Assembly: GCA_030550625.1 (NCBI GenBank)
Contig: JAUQOZ010000326.1
Span: forward strand, 1-42,744
DNA: 42,744 bases
From: Chloroflexota bacterium
GTDB lineage: Bacteria; Chloroflexota; Chloroflexia; Chloroflexales; Chloroflexaceae
Direction of reading: 5' to 3'
The notes below the pieces were generated by a model. That model was given only the letters and a program-made list of their open reading frames with translations. It did not search any database and had not been told where the DNA came from. How positions within the stretch are numbered: the stretch's first letter is position 1; the number at the start of each line of letters is the position of its first letter. The position numbers and the translations under genes were made by a program. This document shows, in pieces, positions 9,141 through 17,093 of this stretch.

Positions 9141-9730
9141 AACAGTTAGTGTTTTTGCTGGAAGAGCCTTCCGCCAAAGAACTGCTCGAACATTTGTTAC
9201 CACGGCTATTCCCCGGCTTGCAATTTCGTTGTATTGCCCACGAAGGGAAAAATGATTTAAAACAAAGCATTCCACGTAAACTACGTGCATGGCCTCATCC
9301 TGAACATCGTTTTGTTGTATTAATCGACCAAGATCGAGCAGATTGCCGTGTGCTCAAAGAAGAATTGCGCAACCTTTGTAGGCAAGCGGGGCGTCCTGAT
9401 ACCATTATCCGGATTGCTTGCACCGAACTTGAAGCGTGGTATTTTGGTGATACGGCGGCATTGGCGCGCGCATTTCATGATGAACGATTGCAACAGCTTG
9501 ACCAAAAGAGACAATACCGCGACTCCGATCGCATTGCTAAACCGGGTCATGAGTTAGAATATCTGATTCCTGAGTTTCGCAAAATCGATGCTGCGCGACG
9601 GATGGGCCAACAATTAACGCGAGAAACCAATCGCTCACATAGTTTTAGGGTGTTTATTCATGCCATCAGCCAAATCGCGGCAGAATTTGGCGCGATAAGT
9701 GACCATACAAATGATTGCAGCACCCATTGA
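9137..9730 (+). CDS. DUF4276 family protein (TOPRIM-like), partner of the upstream ATPase
   Basis: This 197-residue protein begins MKQLVFLLEEPSAKELLE, the hallmark opening of DUF4276. It contains a TOPRIM-like acidic set: Glu9/Glu10 in LLEEPS, and Asp64-x-Asp66 in VVLIDQDRADC. The conserved CTELEAWYFGD follows. The TOPRIM fold suggests metal-dependent nuclease or related phosphotransfer chemistry, as in OLD nucleases; this is family inference. Its ATG overlaps the ATPase stop (ATGA at 9137-9140), implying coupled translation and equal stoichiometry. Base composition matches the ATPase. The gene ends 8 bp before the convergent peptidase gene without a terminator between them. Confidence 0.85.
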   Translation: MKQLVFLLEEPSAKELLEHLLPRLFPGLQFRCIAHEGKNDLKQSIPRKLRAWPHPEHRFVVLIDQDRADCRVLKEELRNLCRQAGRPDTIIRIACTELEAWYFGDTAALARAFHDERLQQLDQKRQYRDSDRIAKPGHELEYLIPEFRKIDAARRMGQQLTRETNRSHSFRVFIHAISQIAAEFGAISDHTNDCSTH

Positions 9731-9738
9731 TGCTGCCC

Positions 9739-11019
9739 TCACCGCATCCTCTCGATCGCCAGCCCAACCCACGGATCAGCCTCTAGCCGGAAGCGTGTCC
9801 AGTCACTGGTTGGCTGCACATCAGGCTGCACTCCGATCCCTTCTAGATCAGAACCGTCATTGAGCTGGAAACCCTCTTGCGCGACCCACAGCCGCGCCCC
9901 GCCGGTAATTTCGTAAGCGTAGATCGTCTCGGTGTTGCCGGCTGATGGCGTTCCAATCACAATCGCACCCGCTTCGCGCTGCAAGATTGCTGCCAGTAGC
10001 TCAGCATACGATGCTGTGCCGCGATCGATCAAGACGGCGACCGGCAAGCCGCGCAGGTCGGGATCGCGCGCGGCCACCACCAATGGGATTTCCCCTTTCC
10101 GGCTGACAAATGCGCCTACCTCGCCAGTGACAAAATGGCCGAGCAACCCGCTCAAGACATCGCGCCAGCCCCCCGGATTGCTGCGCAGATCAAGAATGAC
10201 GCCGCGCAACGGGCGTTCGGCGACGAGTTGCTGCAACGCTGCTGCCACCTGTTCGTGCATGTCGCGCACCCACAACGTGCTGACAGCCACATAGGCAACA
10301 TCGTCGTTCAACCGCAGCACAAGCGGCTCGATCCGGCCTTCGACTCGTTCGCGCACTAACTCAAACTCGCGCGAACCACCTTCTGGTTGAGCGACAAGCA
10401 GGCGCACGCGACTTCCCAATGGCCCTTCAATCGAACCGAGCGTGAAGGTCTGCCCATCAATCGCTACGATCCGGTCACGCGGGCGCAAACCGGCCTGCGC
10501 CGCCGGACTCTCGGGAAAGACATGTTGGATCAGCAAGCCATCACTGAGCCGCAGGGTCGTGACCCCAATCCCAACTTGCTCTTCCCTCCCGCTCGTCAGC
10601 CGATCTTCGGCTACCACCGCCTGCGGCGGCACAAAGCGCGAGTGGTCATCGCGCAGCAGCGCAACCATGGCGCTGATCACGGTGAAGAAGGTGGCGTCAT
10701 CTTCGGCTGCCAATGCCCGCGGGCCATACTCGGCCCGCACTGCCATCCAGTCGACCCCGTTGAAGGTCGGATCGAGGTAGTGCTCGTTAATTGTCGTCCA
10801 AACCTCGGTAAAAATCTGCTGGCGCAGGGTGGCATCAAGTGGCGGGAGCGGCGTCGGTGTAACAACGCTGACCGCCGTGGCAACCGGCGCCGGCATTGCA
10901 GTCGCTGTTGGTTCCGGTTGAACCGTAGTTTGCAGCCCGCAAGCGAGCAGGCCTCCGGTTACTACCCAGAGGATTGCCCAGCGGAGAGCTGTGAATGCGA
11001 CGGTTCGGATGCAACGCAT
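9739..11019 (-). CDS. S41 family (C-terminal processing-like) peptidase, lipoprotein
   Basis: The 426-residue exported protein begins MRCIRTVAF and has a lipoprotein signal ending LLACG, so it should be anchored at Cys outside the membrane. A Thr/Pro-rich linker (about residues 30-60) leads to the S41 N-terminal helical domain (LLRDDHSRFVPP), a PDZ segment (VFPESPAAQAGLRPRDRIVAI) shown here only in part by motif, and the S41 core with LRGVILDLRSNPGG and DRGTASYAELLAAI, whose Ser is the expected nucleophile. Where CtpA enzymes carry the catalytic Lys (G-x-P-T-x-G-K) this protein reads GTPSAGN, so a Ser-Lys dyad is not evident. A longer open frame reaches 11229 but overlaps the upstream PBP gene; the lipobox and GGAGG before 11019 favour the shorter form. 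Confidence 0.88.
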   Translation of the reverse strand: MRCIRTVAFTALRWAILWVVTGGLLACGLQTTVQPEPTATAMPAPVATAVSVVTPTPLPPLDATLRQQIFTEVWTTINEHYLDPTFNGVDWMAVRAEYGPRALAAEDDATFFTVISAMVALLRDDHSRFVPPQAVVAEDRLTSGREEQVGIGVTTLRLSDGLLIQHVFPESPAAQAGLRPRDRIVAIDGQTFTLGSIEGPLGSRVRLLVAQPEGGSREFELVRERVEGRIEPLVLRLNDDVAYVAVSTLWVRDMHEQVAAALQQLVAERPLRGVILDLRSNPGGWRDVLSGLLGHFVTGEVGAFVSRKGEIPLVVAARDPDLRGLPVAVLIDRGTASYAELLAAILQREAGAIVIGTPSAGNTETIYAYEITGGARLWVAQEGFQLNDGSDLEGIGVQPDVQPTSDWTRFRLEADPWVGLAIERMR

Positions 11020-11030
11020 ACAATCTGAAA

Positions 11031-11051
11031 CCTCCCCCCGGCGGGGGGAGG
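11031..11051 (-). promoter_or_regulatory. GC hairpin that contains the Shine-Dalgarno of the S41 gene
   Basis: CCTCCCCCC (11031-11039) and GGGGGGAGG (11043-11051) form a 9-bp stem with a 3-nt loop. Read on the minus strand, the 3' arm is the GGAGG that lies 11 bases before the ATG at 11019. Folding would therefore hide the ribosome binding site. It is also a REP-type palindrome. Confidence 0.5.
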
Positions 11052-11149
11052 CGCGGGGTGAGGTATGCCAACGGTAAGTATTGCAACCAACCCGGTCTCG
11101 CACCCTACGAACCTTGCCAGTATGTATCATGCCCATCACCGGCGCGCTA

Positions 11150-12871
11150 TCATTCCACTGCAAAGGCCGCTGCCAACACCTCGCCGGCCAAGCGGGCCGC
11201 CGCGCCGCTCCCCTCGCCACCCTGCTCAATGATCACTGCCACTGCGTAACGTGGGGCATCAATCGGGCCGATCGCGATAAACCAAGCATGCGGCGGCGCG
11301 CCGGGAACATGCTCGGCAGTACCCGACTTGCCACCCACTGGTTGCGGCACAAACTGCGAAATAACGCTGCCAAAACCGTACTGCGCTACCGCCGCCATAT
11401 AGTCGCGCATCCGGCGGGCATTCCCGCTCGACATCACCCGGCGAATCCCATTCGGTGTTGCCCGCCAGACTTCACTGCCATCAGGGCGGGTGACCCGCTG
11501 CACCAAATATGGCTGCATCATCACACCATCATTGGCGATCGCCGCCGCCACCAACGCCATCTGCAACGGCGTCACTAATAATTGCCCTTGCCCGTAGCCG
11601 GTATCAGCCAATGCCCGCGGCTGATCGAGAAAGTCGGGCCGCACCGCCAGCAAGCTTGGCTCAGAGGGCACATCACGCAACGGGCGAAAGCCGGCAGGCA
11701 CCCGATCGGGGAGAAAGATATTGAAGCGCTGCGCCACCTCGGCAAACCGGTCAGCCCCCAGCCGCACGGCGTATTGAGCAAAGGCGGTATTACATGAGAA
11801 AGCATACACCCGCTCGAGCGTGGCCGGTTCACCGATCCGCGCGCCGAGGTTGTCAACCGCATTAACGATAGGCGGCGCGTCAGGCTGCGGGAAATATTCA
11901 TTCGGGCAGGTAATCTGGTTTGGTTGCCCTTGCAGCGGGTGTTCCAACACCGCCACTGCTGTCACCGTCTTGAAGGTCGAACCCGGTGGATAGCGACCCT
12001 GCGTGGCCCGGTTGAGCAATGGCTGCCCAGAGTCATCACGGTTCAACTGAGACCAATAGTCACTCACCCGGCGTCGCTCGGCGGCCAGATCGGGCGCTGC
12101 CGGATCAACCACTAGTTGGCTCGGATCGAAGCCGGGCCGGCTAACGAGGGCTAAGATCGCGCCACTGCGCGGATCAAGCACGACGACCGCGCCGCGCCGA
12201 TCGCCGAGCAACGCTGCGACCCGTGCCTGCAACTCGGCATCGAGCGTTAGAGTCAACGAGTTGCCCCGTTGCCTTTCCCCTGTCCATTCACTAAGCAGCA
12301 TCTGCCATTCGTTGCCGCGCTCACCTGACAGATAGGCATTGTACGTGGCTTCAAGACCGCTTTGCCCGTAGCGAGGGCTAAAAAACCCCAACACCTGACC
12401 AAAGGCGGTCATGTCGTATTGGGCAGCGAGCGGATAGGTGCGGCGGGCAATGCCGTTGACCATAACACTCTCGGCGAGCGTGCGTCCTCTCCGGTCGAGA
12501 ATCGCACCCCGCAGCACGCGCTGCGTCGCCAAGACTGGGCGAACGTTGCTGGTGGTGCTGCCATCGGCGCTCGTAACGATATAGTTGCTGATCACACCGG
12601 CCTGCACAAACTGTTGGCGGAGCAGTTGCAGGCTCAGCATCAGAAAACCAATAATAACGACTGCCCCAACGCGAGCAACCGTGCGTGCAAGATCACTGCC
12701 CGGCGGGATGTCATTCAACCGGCTGATCAACACTAACCCGGCCAATGGCCCGCCAATCCAGAGGAAGAGCAACCAACGCGGTTCTTGATCGACTGGTAAC
12801 CAAATACCGTACCCTAATAACGCCAGCGCCACTACTAGCGCCGGCGCATGCCAAAGACGGCGCGGTCTCAT
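11150..12871 (-). CDS. penicillin-binding protein transpeptidase (class B, FtsI/PbpA-like)
   Basis: This membrane-anchored D,D-transpeptidase cross-links peptidoglycan. The 573-residue protein has about three hydrophobic segments in its first 85 residues. A dimerisation-like region (VLRGAILDRRGRTLAES) follows, and then the transpeptidase domain with all three motifs: STFK (Ser298, Lys301 in PPGSTFK), SCN (Ser359) and KSGT (Lys515 in VGGKSGTAE). The layout recalls actinobacterial PbpA more than division-specific FtsI, as the multi-helix N terminus is unusual for a simple class B PBP. The start at 12871 has GAGGAG ten bases upstream; an in-frame GTG at 12901 would also be possible. It is followed by the S41 peptidase gene in the same direction. 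Confidence 0.93.
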   Translation of the reverse strand: MRPRRLWHAPALVVALALLGYGIWLPVDQEPRWLLFLWIGGPLAGLVLISRLNDIPPGSDLARTVARVGAVVIIGFLMLSLQLLRQQFVQAGVISNYIVTSADGSTTSNVRPVLATQRVLRGAILDRRGRTLAESVMVNGIARRTYPLAAQYDMTAFGQVLGFFSPRYGQSGLEATYNAYLSGERGNEWQMLLSEWTGERQRGNSLTLTLDAELQARVAALLGDRRGAVVVLDPRSGAILALVSRPGFDPSQLVVDPAAPDLAAERRRVSDYWSQLNRDDSGQPLLNRATQGRYPPGSTFKTVTAVAVLEHPLQGQPNQITCPNEYFPQPDAPPIVNAVDNLGARIGEPATLERVYAFSCNTAFAQYAVRLGADRFAEVAQRFNIFLPDRVPAGFRPLRDVPSEPSLLAVRPDFLDQPRALADTGYGQGQLLVTPLQMALVAAAIANDGVMMQPYLVQRVTRPDGSEVWRATPNGIRRVMSSGNARRMRDYMAAVAQYGFGSVISQFVPQPVGGKSGTAEHVPGAPPHAWFIAIGPIDAPRYAVAVIIEQGGEGSGAAARLAGEVLAAAFAVE

Positions 12872-12941
12872 GCGTTTAGAACTCCTCGCCAATTCCTCCA
12901 CTGCTGGCGCAGCGAGTACCTATCGGCATGATACCGCAACT

Positions 12942-14018
12942 TCATGGTTCGAGGGGAAGCGTTACCCGCACAGTCAGACCACCCTGTTCGCCTTCAAAGA
13001 CGGCGAGCTGGCCGTCGAATTCCGCGACTCGGTAGCGCAGTGCGCGCAGCGCATGCAAATGCGGACGCTCGTAGGTGCCATCGAGCAAACCAACGCCATC
13101 ATCTTCGACTTGCAACGTCGCCGCCTGATCATTAATATGGAGCCAGACCTTACATGAAGATGCGTGGGCATGGCGGCGCACATTCGCCAACGCTTCTTGA
13201 GCGGCGCGCAACAACACCCCTTGTTGGGCCGCCGTCAGCTTCTGCACAGCGCCTTCAATCTGGCACGCCACTTGCAAGCCGCCGCGCTGCCGTTCACCGT
13301 CAACCAACTGGGTGATGGCAAGACGGAGGTCTGGCCGTAACGAGACCGCGGGCGCCAATTCGGCTCCGCGCCGGCTGCCAGACCCAGAAATGGATGACGG
13401 ATACCATTCAGGCGCTGACCCAATCTGCTCGCTGCCCGGCAACGTTGGGCGGCGCAACGCTGCTGGCGGCGCTGAAGTATCGAGGTGTAACAGCGTCCGC
13501 CCTCGCGCGCGATCCGGCGGCATGCGCCGCCACGCCGCGAATACGGCCCAACCCAACGCGAAGAGCAGCGGCACGCCCGCCTGCATCCCAGCCGGATCGG
13601 TAACGCCGAGAATTGAGCCGCTGATCAAATGCAACAGACCGGCCCCCATCCCGCTGATCAGCGCGCCTTGCCAACTAAACAGCAACGCTGGCGCAATCAG
13701 GCTACCCAAGGCATACGGCCCAAACGGCAGAAAGCCGCCGCCACTCAAGATAACCACCAGCCAGCCTAACAATATATCAAGGGTGAGCAACACTGGCCGG
13801 CGTTGCATCAGGCGCAGATAGCCCTCTGCTTGGCGAGTAATCACGAGCGTGACTAGCAATACCACCAGCAAAAGACTAGCGTGTTGGGGAAGACTCGCAA
13901 CTGCGTAGCCGGGTAAGGTCAACGCAAGCCCGGCAATGATCCATGCCAGCCAGCGATAACCGGCGAAGAGTAAAACGGGGTTGAGGCGCTGTCGCCACCT
14001 GTCAATCATGTGTCGCAC
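12942..14018 (-). CDS. membrane sensor histidine-kinase-like protein (NarL/LiaS type ATPase domain, H box not found)
   Basis: The 358-residue product has about six membrane helices in residues 10-170 (for example WIIAGLALTLPG and LLLVVLLVTLVIT). A Pro/Ser-rich linker follows, and then a HATPase_c domain of the NarX/LiaS class: N box QEALANVRRHAHAS and G box DDGVGL. The dimerisation segment that should carry the phosphoacceptor, E-R-x-R-I-A-R-E-L-H-D, is not recognisable; only ITQLVDGERQRGG precedes the ATPase part. No response regulator gene adjoins. I use a GTG start at 14018 because GGGAG lies seven bases upstream. The ATG at 14009 is an alternative, and the open frame extends to 14183 without a better signal. 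It lies 70 bp upstream of the PBP gene, so co-transcription is likely. Confidence 0.75.
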   Translation of the reverse strand: MRHMIDRWRQRLNPVLLFAGYRWLAWIIAGLALTLPGYAVASLPQHASLLLVVLLVTLVITRQAEGYLRLMQRRPVLLTLDILLGWLVVILSGGGFLPFGPYALGSLIAPALLFSWQGALISGMGAGLLHLISGSILGVTDPAGMQAGVPLLFALGWAVFAAWRRMPPDRARGRTLLHLDTSAPPAALRRPTLPGSEQIGSAPEWYPSSISGSGSRRGAELAPAVSLRPDLRLAITQLVDGERQRGGLQVACQIEGAVQKLTAAQQGVLLRAAQEALANVRRHAHASSCKVWLHINDQAATLQVEDDGVGLLDGTYERPHLHALRALRYRVAEFDGQLAVFEGEQGGLTVRVTLPLEP

Positions 14019-14135
14019 GCGCTTTCTCCCGGCGGCGGCCGGAAGGATGAGGTCGCCGCGATGAAGCTGGGGTACGATCAATAAAAGCATGAGTAAGTGT
14101 AGCAGAAAGCCTGCAACGCGGCAAGACCGATCTTC

Positions 14136-14190
14136 ACGACGTTTGTTTGGAAGATGTATGATGCCGAGAGTTAACCCAAACAAACGTCGT
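14136..14190. promoter_or_regulatory. perfect 15-bp inverted repeat with 25-nt spacer
   Basis: ACGACGTTTGTTTGG (14136-14150) and CCAAACAAACGTCGT (14176-14190) are exact inverted copies. They sit in the gap between the polytopic membrane gene (ends 14267) and the sensor-like gene (starts 14018). There is no T-tract on either side, so an operator pair or a large hairpin is as likely as a terminator. Confidence 0.75.
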
Positions 14191-14266
14191 TTCAGTGATC
14201 ACAACCGAGCGTCTTTGTTGCAGCCACCATCAATCTCAACGATGGCCCGGCACGGTCGCCGCCACC

Positions 14267-15109
14267 TTAGCGCAATGACATATATGCCACCCCGCCTACC
14301 AATGCTATCCCCACAAAGCTGTACTCAAGCAGCAGCCGGCGATTCAATTGACCGATGCAGGCAAAGCCCAACAAGCCGACCACAACATACAATACCGTCA
14401 CCAACACCACCCCCGCCAACAGAAAGGTGGTCTGCCAGTAGTTGAGCGCCCACATCAGCTCGGCGATCCCGAGACCGGCAATCAGCGCCACCCCAACCGA
14501 AACCGGCCGGCGCTGGATGTTGAGCAGCGCATAGATGAGGAACGCAGATACCAACGCCGCCATTGTCGCTGAATAGAGTGTGCGATAGCGCGTATAGTAA
14601 ATCGCGCTAAAGCTGCTAAACGCGATCAGATAGCCGATAATGTGCAACACGATCTGCGCCGGCGTATGTATCTCGGCTTGCCGGTCGAGACTAAAATATT
14701 GCGCCGCGAGTGTCACGATTAACATCCCGGCAGTGACTATCAACGCCAGCAAGAAGGCCGTCCCGCCCAACACTGGATTGAAGAGTTGCCAGAAGGCGTA
14801 GGCTGCCACCACGCTCAGCCCCGGCAGGAACCAGAACGCTGGAGTTACACTGCGTAACGGCCCGAACGAACGGACAATCCAGTGCATCGGGTGCGGATGC
14901 GAGCGCCCGATCCAGTCGGCGCCCATCGCCGCTAACAATGCCAGTGAGCCGATTAACAGCCACGATAAGCTGACTTCGGGTAGATCACCGCCAAAGGCAA
15001 ACCGTGGATTGACCGGACTGCTGTCGATGAGAAAGACGATCGCTAGCCCGATCGTGACGATAAACGCAATCGTAACAATCTGCTCATAACGCGGTTGTGG
15101 TGATTGCAC
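14267..15109 (-). CDS. polytopic membrane protein of unknown function
   Basis: The 280-residue protein has about nine predicted membrane helices, among them IVTIAFIVTIGLAIVFLI, SWLLIGSLALLAAMGADW and TTFLLAGVVLVTVLYVVV. I do not recognise a catalytic or transport motif. The start is a GTG at 15107-15109 with AAGGAGA seven bases upstream. It is transcribed divergently from a MarR regulator, and palindromic operator-like sites lie between the two, so it is a likely target of that regulator. An efflux or stress-response role would fit a MarR target but is not shown by the sequence. Confidence 0.75.
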   Translation of the reverse strand: MQSPQPRYEQIVTIAFIVTIGLAIVFLIDSSPVNPRFAFGGDLPEVSLSWLLIGSLALLAAMGADWIGRSHPHPMHWIVRSFGPLRSVTPAFWFLPGLSVVAAYAFWQLFNPVLGGTAFLLALIVTAGMLIVTLAAQYFSLDRQAEIHTPAQIVLHIIGYLIAFSSFSAIYYTRYRTLYSATMAALVSAFLIYALLNIQRRPVSVGVALIAGLGIAELMWALNYWQTTFLLAGVVLVTVLYVVVGLLGFACIGQLNRRLLLEYSFVGIALVGGVAYMSLR

Positions 15110-15131
15110 GCCCTGATCTCCTTAAATAAGT

Positions 15132-15153
15132 TGAAACTGTTTCATTTGAAACA
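15132..15153. promoter_or_regulatory. overlapping palindromes, probable MarR operator
   Basis: TGAAAC-T-GTTTCA (15132-15144) and TGTTTCA-TT-TGAAACA (15138-15153) share the middle half-site. They lie between the divergent genes, immediately upstream of the -35 box of the marR promoter and over the likely promoter of the membrane gene. Confidence 0.65.
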
Positions 15154-15156
15154 ATA

Positions 15157-15186
15157 TTGACACGCCGGTCATAGTCATGCTATAGT
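15157..15186 (+). promoter_or_regulatory. promoter of the marR-type gene
   Basis: TTGACA (15157-15162) and TATAGT (15181-15186) are 18 bp apart. The expected leader before the ATG at 15298 is about 105 nt. Confidence 0.7.
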
Positions 15187-15297
15187 TGCATGTAGCAGGA
15201 ATTATACGGCAGACAACCATTACTCCTGTTTGCCTAATGGCACCATTTTATTTGACTCCTACCCCTGCGCCTCCAGCGCACTAGTGAGGAGACAGCG

Positions 15298-15801
15298 ATG
15301 AGCCTCTCCACCGAGCCTACCGGATGGCAGCAGAGTAGTGAGACGACGCCTGAGCTTGAGGCATACACCTTGCTGCGTCAGGTTCACTCGATGCTCGAGA
15401 CGTACAATCGCTACGATCTGCGCGGTGAGGATTTGACGGTTCCACAATTTATGATCCTGAATTATGCGTCGCGCAATGGGGTGCCGCTCAGCGAGATTAG
15501 CGCGCGCATGATGTGCGACAACTCCAATTTGACCGGTATCGTCGATCGCCTGATCGCGAAAGGTTATGTCGAGCGCCGTCCCGATCCAAACGATCGCCGG
15601 GTGAGCCTGATTTGCCTCACCGAGGCCGGCGCTGAGAAGTTGCGCAACCTGCGCCCGCGCCATCACGAACGCTTGCGCAAGCGAATGCGTGCGCTCTCTG
15701 AGCACGAGGTGCAACAATTGCGCGAATTGCTGCGCTCATTGTACAGCGGGTTGCTGGCGCCGGTTGAGGATGACCGCAATGGGCAAGAGGCGAACGACTA
15801 A
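15298..15801 (+). CDS. MarR family transcriptional regulator
   Basis: The 167-residue protein is a dimeric winged-helix repressor. The recognition region reads PLSEISARMMCDNSNLTGIVDRL (quoted in part: LSEISARMM, NLTGIVDRL). The wing is YVERRPDPNDRRVSLICLTEAG, with the D-x-R-R signature of MarR wings. Terminal helices complete the dimer interface. The ribosome binding site GAGGAGA lies just before the ATG. Divergent transcription from the membrane gene across palindromes suggests autoregulation plus control of that gene. The ligand is unknown. It ends 9 bp before the convergent glycosyltransferase gene. Confidence 0.93.
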   Translation: MSLSTEPTGWQQSSETTPELEAYTLLRQVHSMLETYNRYDLRGEDLTVPQFMILNYASRNGVPLSEISARMMCDNSNLTGIVDRLIAKGYVERRPDPNDRRVSLICLTEAGAEKLRNLRPRHHERLRKRMRALSEHEVQQLRELLRSLYSGLLAPVEDDRNGQEAND

Positions 15802-15810
15802 GTCCTGCAT

Positions 15811-16824
15811 TTATCCCACGCCAAGATAATCCCGGCCCGGTTGATAGCCCATCGCCGCTAACCAGCCATCGATCAGGTCGCGCGCGCCATGGTTGGTGAC
15901 GTACACCAGCACGAATGGGCGCGGTTGGCGATCAAGCCATTTTGGTGCATGCACCGGCGCGCCCCAAATGGTTTGGCCGATTTTAGCTGGATCAATATCG
16001 ATCCATGCCGTTGGCGGAAAGCCGCGTTCGATCAACCGGCGCGCCCGTTGGCGGGTGACCCGGCCTGCCCCCCAGTAAACTAGCGGCCTCCCGCTATGCA
16101 GGCGCGGGTCGGTGGCCAAGAAACGGGCCCGCAATTCGTCGAAGGCTGCGCGCGCATAGCGCGGGTCGGTGCGCGTCGCCCGATCGGGTCGCTCGCGCCA
16201 AGCCAACAGGTTGCGCGGCAGCTTGGCCATCTGCAACCCCGCTGCATGCATCCGTAGCCACAATTCGTAGTCTTCAGGCCACGGTTCAGTAGTGTAGCCG
16301 CCTAATCCCTGCACTGCCTCGCGCCGGAACATCACCGAGGGGTGGGCAAAGGGCGCCTCGACGTAGATCTCAGCCGCCACCTGTTCCGGTGTGTGTACCC
16401 GATTCTGCCAGCGCAGGTATTCGCGCAAACCGGCCCGCACGTCCCGCACCGGAAAAGCCACTGCCCGGCTGGCAATCAGGGCAAGCTGCGGCTGCGCCCT
16501 CAACGCTTGATATTGCAGCGCCAGCCGATCTGGGTGCATCACGTCATCGGCATCCATCCGGGCAATGATCGGCGCACGCGCTAACGCAAGACCGAGATTG
16601 AGCGCCGCCGGCAAGCCGATCCGTCCGGCCTCAACCGGTACGATCCGCGCGTCACCCGCCGCCGCTGCGGCGACAATGGCCGGCGATTCGTCGTCAGAAC
16701 CATCGTCAATCGCCAGCACTTCGTAGTCTGTGAAACGCTGCCGCGCCAGCGAGCGCAAACAGTCCGGCAAGGTCGCCGCGGCGTTGCGGATGGGTAAGAT
16801 GATTGAAACCAGTGGTGAGGTCAT
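15811..16824 (-). CDS. family 2 glycosyltransferase
   Basis: The 337-residue enzyme transfers a sugar from a nucleotide donor to an unknown acceptor. The GT-A fold is clear: VSIILPIRNAAATLPDCL at the N terminus, AIDDGSDDES for nucleotide binding, and MDADDVMHPDRL containing the D-x-D metal site. EAPFAHPSVMFRREA and WPEDYELWLRM lie in the acceptor part. The last 80 residues form a separate Rossmann-like piece starting YWGAGRVTRQRARRLIERG, seen in some bacterial GT2 proteins. No polysaccharide gene cluster surrounds it, so the product cannot be named. Confidence 0.9.
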   Translation of the reverse strand: MTSPLVSIILPIRNAAATLPDCLRSLARQRFTDYEVLAIDDGSDDESPAIVAAAAAGDARIVPVEAGRIGLPAALNLGLALARAPIIARMDADDVMHPDRLALQYQALRAQPQLALIASRAVAFPVRDVRAGLREYLRWQNRVHTPEQVAAEIYVEAPFAHPSVMFRREAVQGLGGYTTEPWPEDYELWLRMHAAGLQMAKLPRNLLAWRERPDRATRTDPRYARAAFDELRARFLATDPRLHSGRPLVYWGAGRVTRQRARRLIERGFPPTAWIDIDPAKIGQTIWGAPVHAPKWLDRQPRPFVLVYVTNHGARDLIDGWLAAMGYQPGRDYLGVG

Positions 16825-17093
16825 GATGTTTAACGCAAAGGCGCAAAGAACGCGAAGGATAGTTGGGGATAGCGACTAGCGCGGTGGGTGCCCCCACCCC
16901 CTGCCCCTCCCCCGCTGGGGGAGGGATGGTTCATCGTACCAACCCTTTGCGACCTTGGCGTTCGCTGCGCCTTTGCGTTTCACCCTCTGCGCCTTTGCCA
17001 CCTTTGCGACGTGGGGAGACGGATAGCCGTCCGTCTCTACTGGCTCCGCTGCGACGTGGGGAGACGGATAGCCGTCCGTCTCTACGTGGCACG
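16825..17093. repeat. intergenic repeats: two 35-bp hairpin units and dispersed GCGCCTTTGCG-type elements
   Basis: GCGACGTGGGGAGACGGATA begins an identical 35-bp unit at 17006-17040 and again at 17051-17085; each contains the palindromic part GACGGATAGCCGTCCGTC. Upstream, AACGCAAAGGCGCAAAG (16830 region) and its inverse forms around 16945-17005 are low-complexity dispersed repeats. CCCTCCCCC-GCT-GGGGGAGGG near 16905-16926 is another hairpin. No gene was seen. Confidence 0.7.

Noticed and set aside
11020..11229. Longer N terminus for the S41 peptidase
   Set aside because: It would overlap the upstream PBP gene by 80 bp and place the lipoprotein signal internally.
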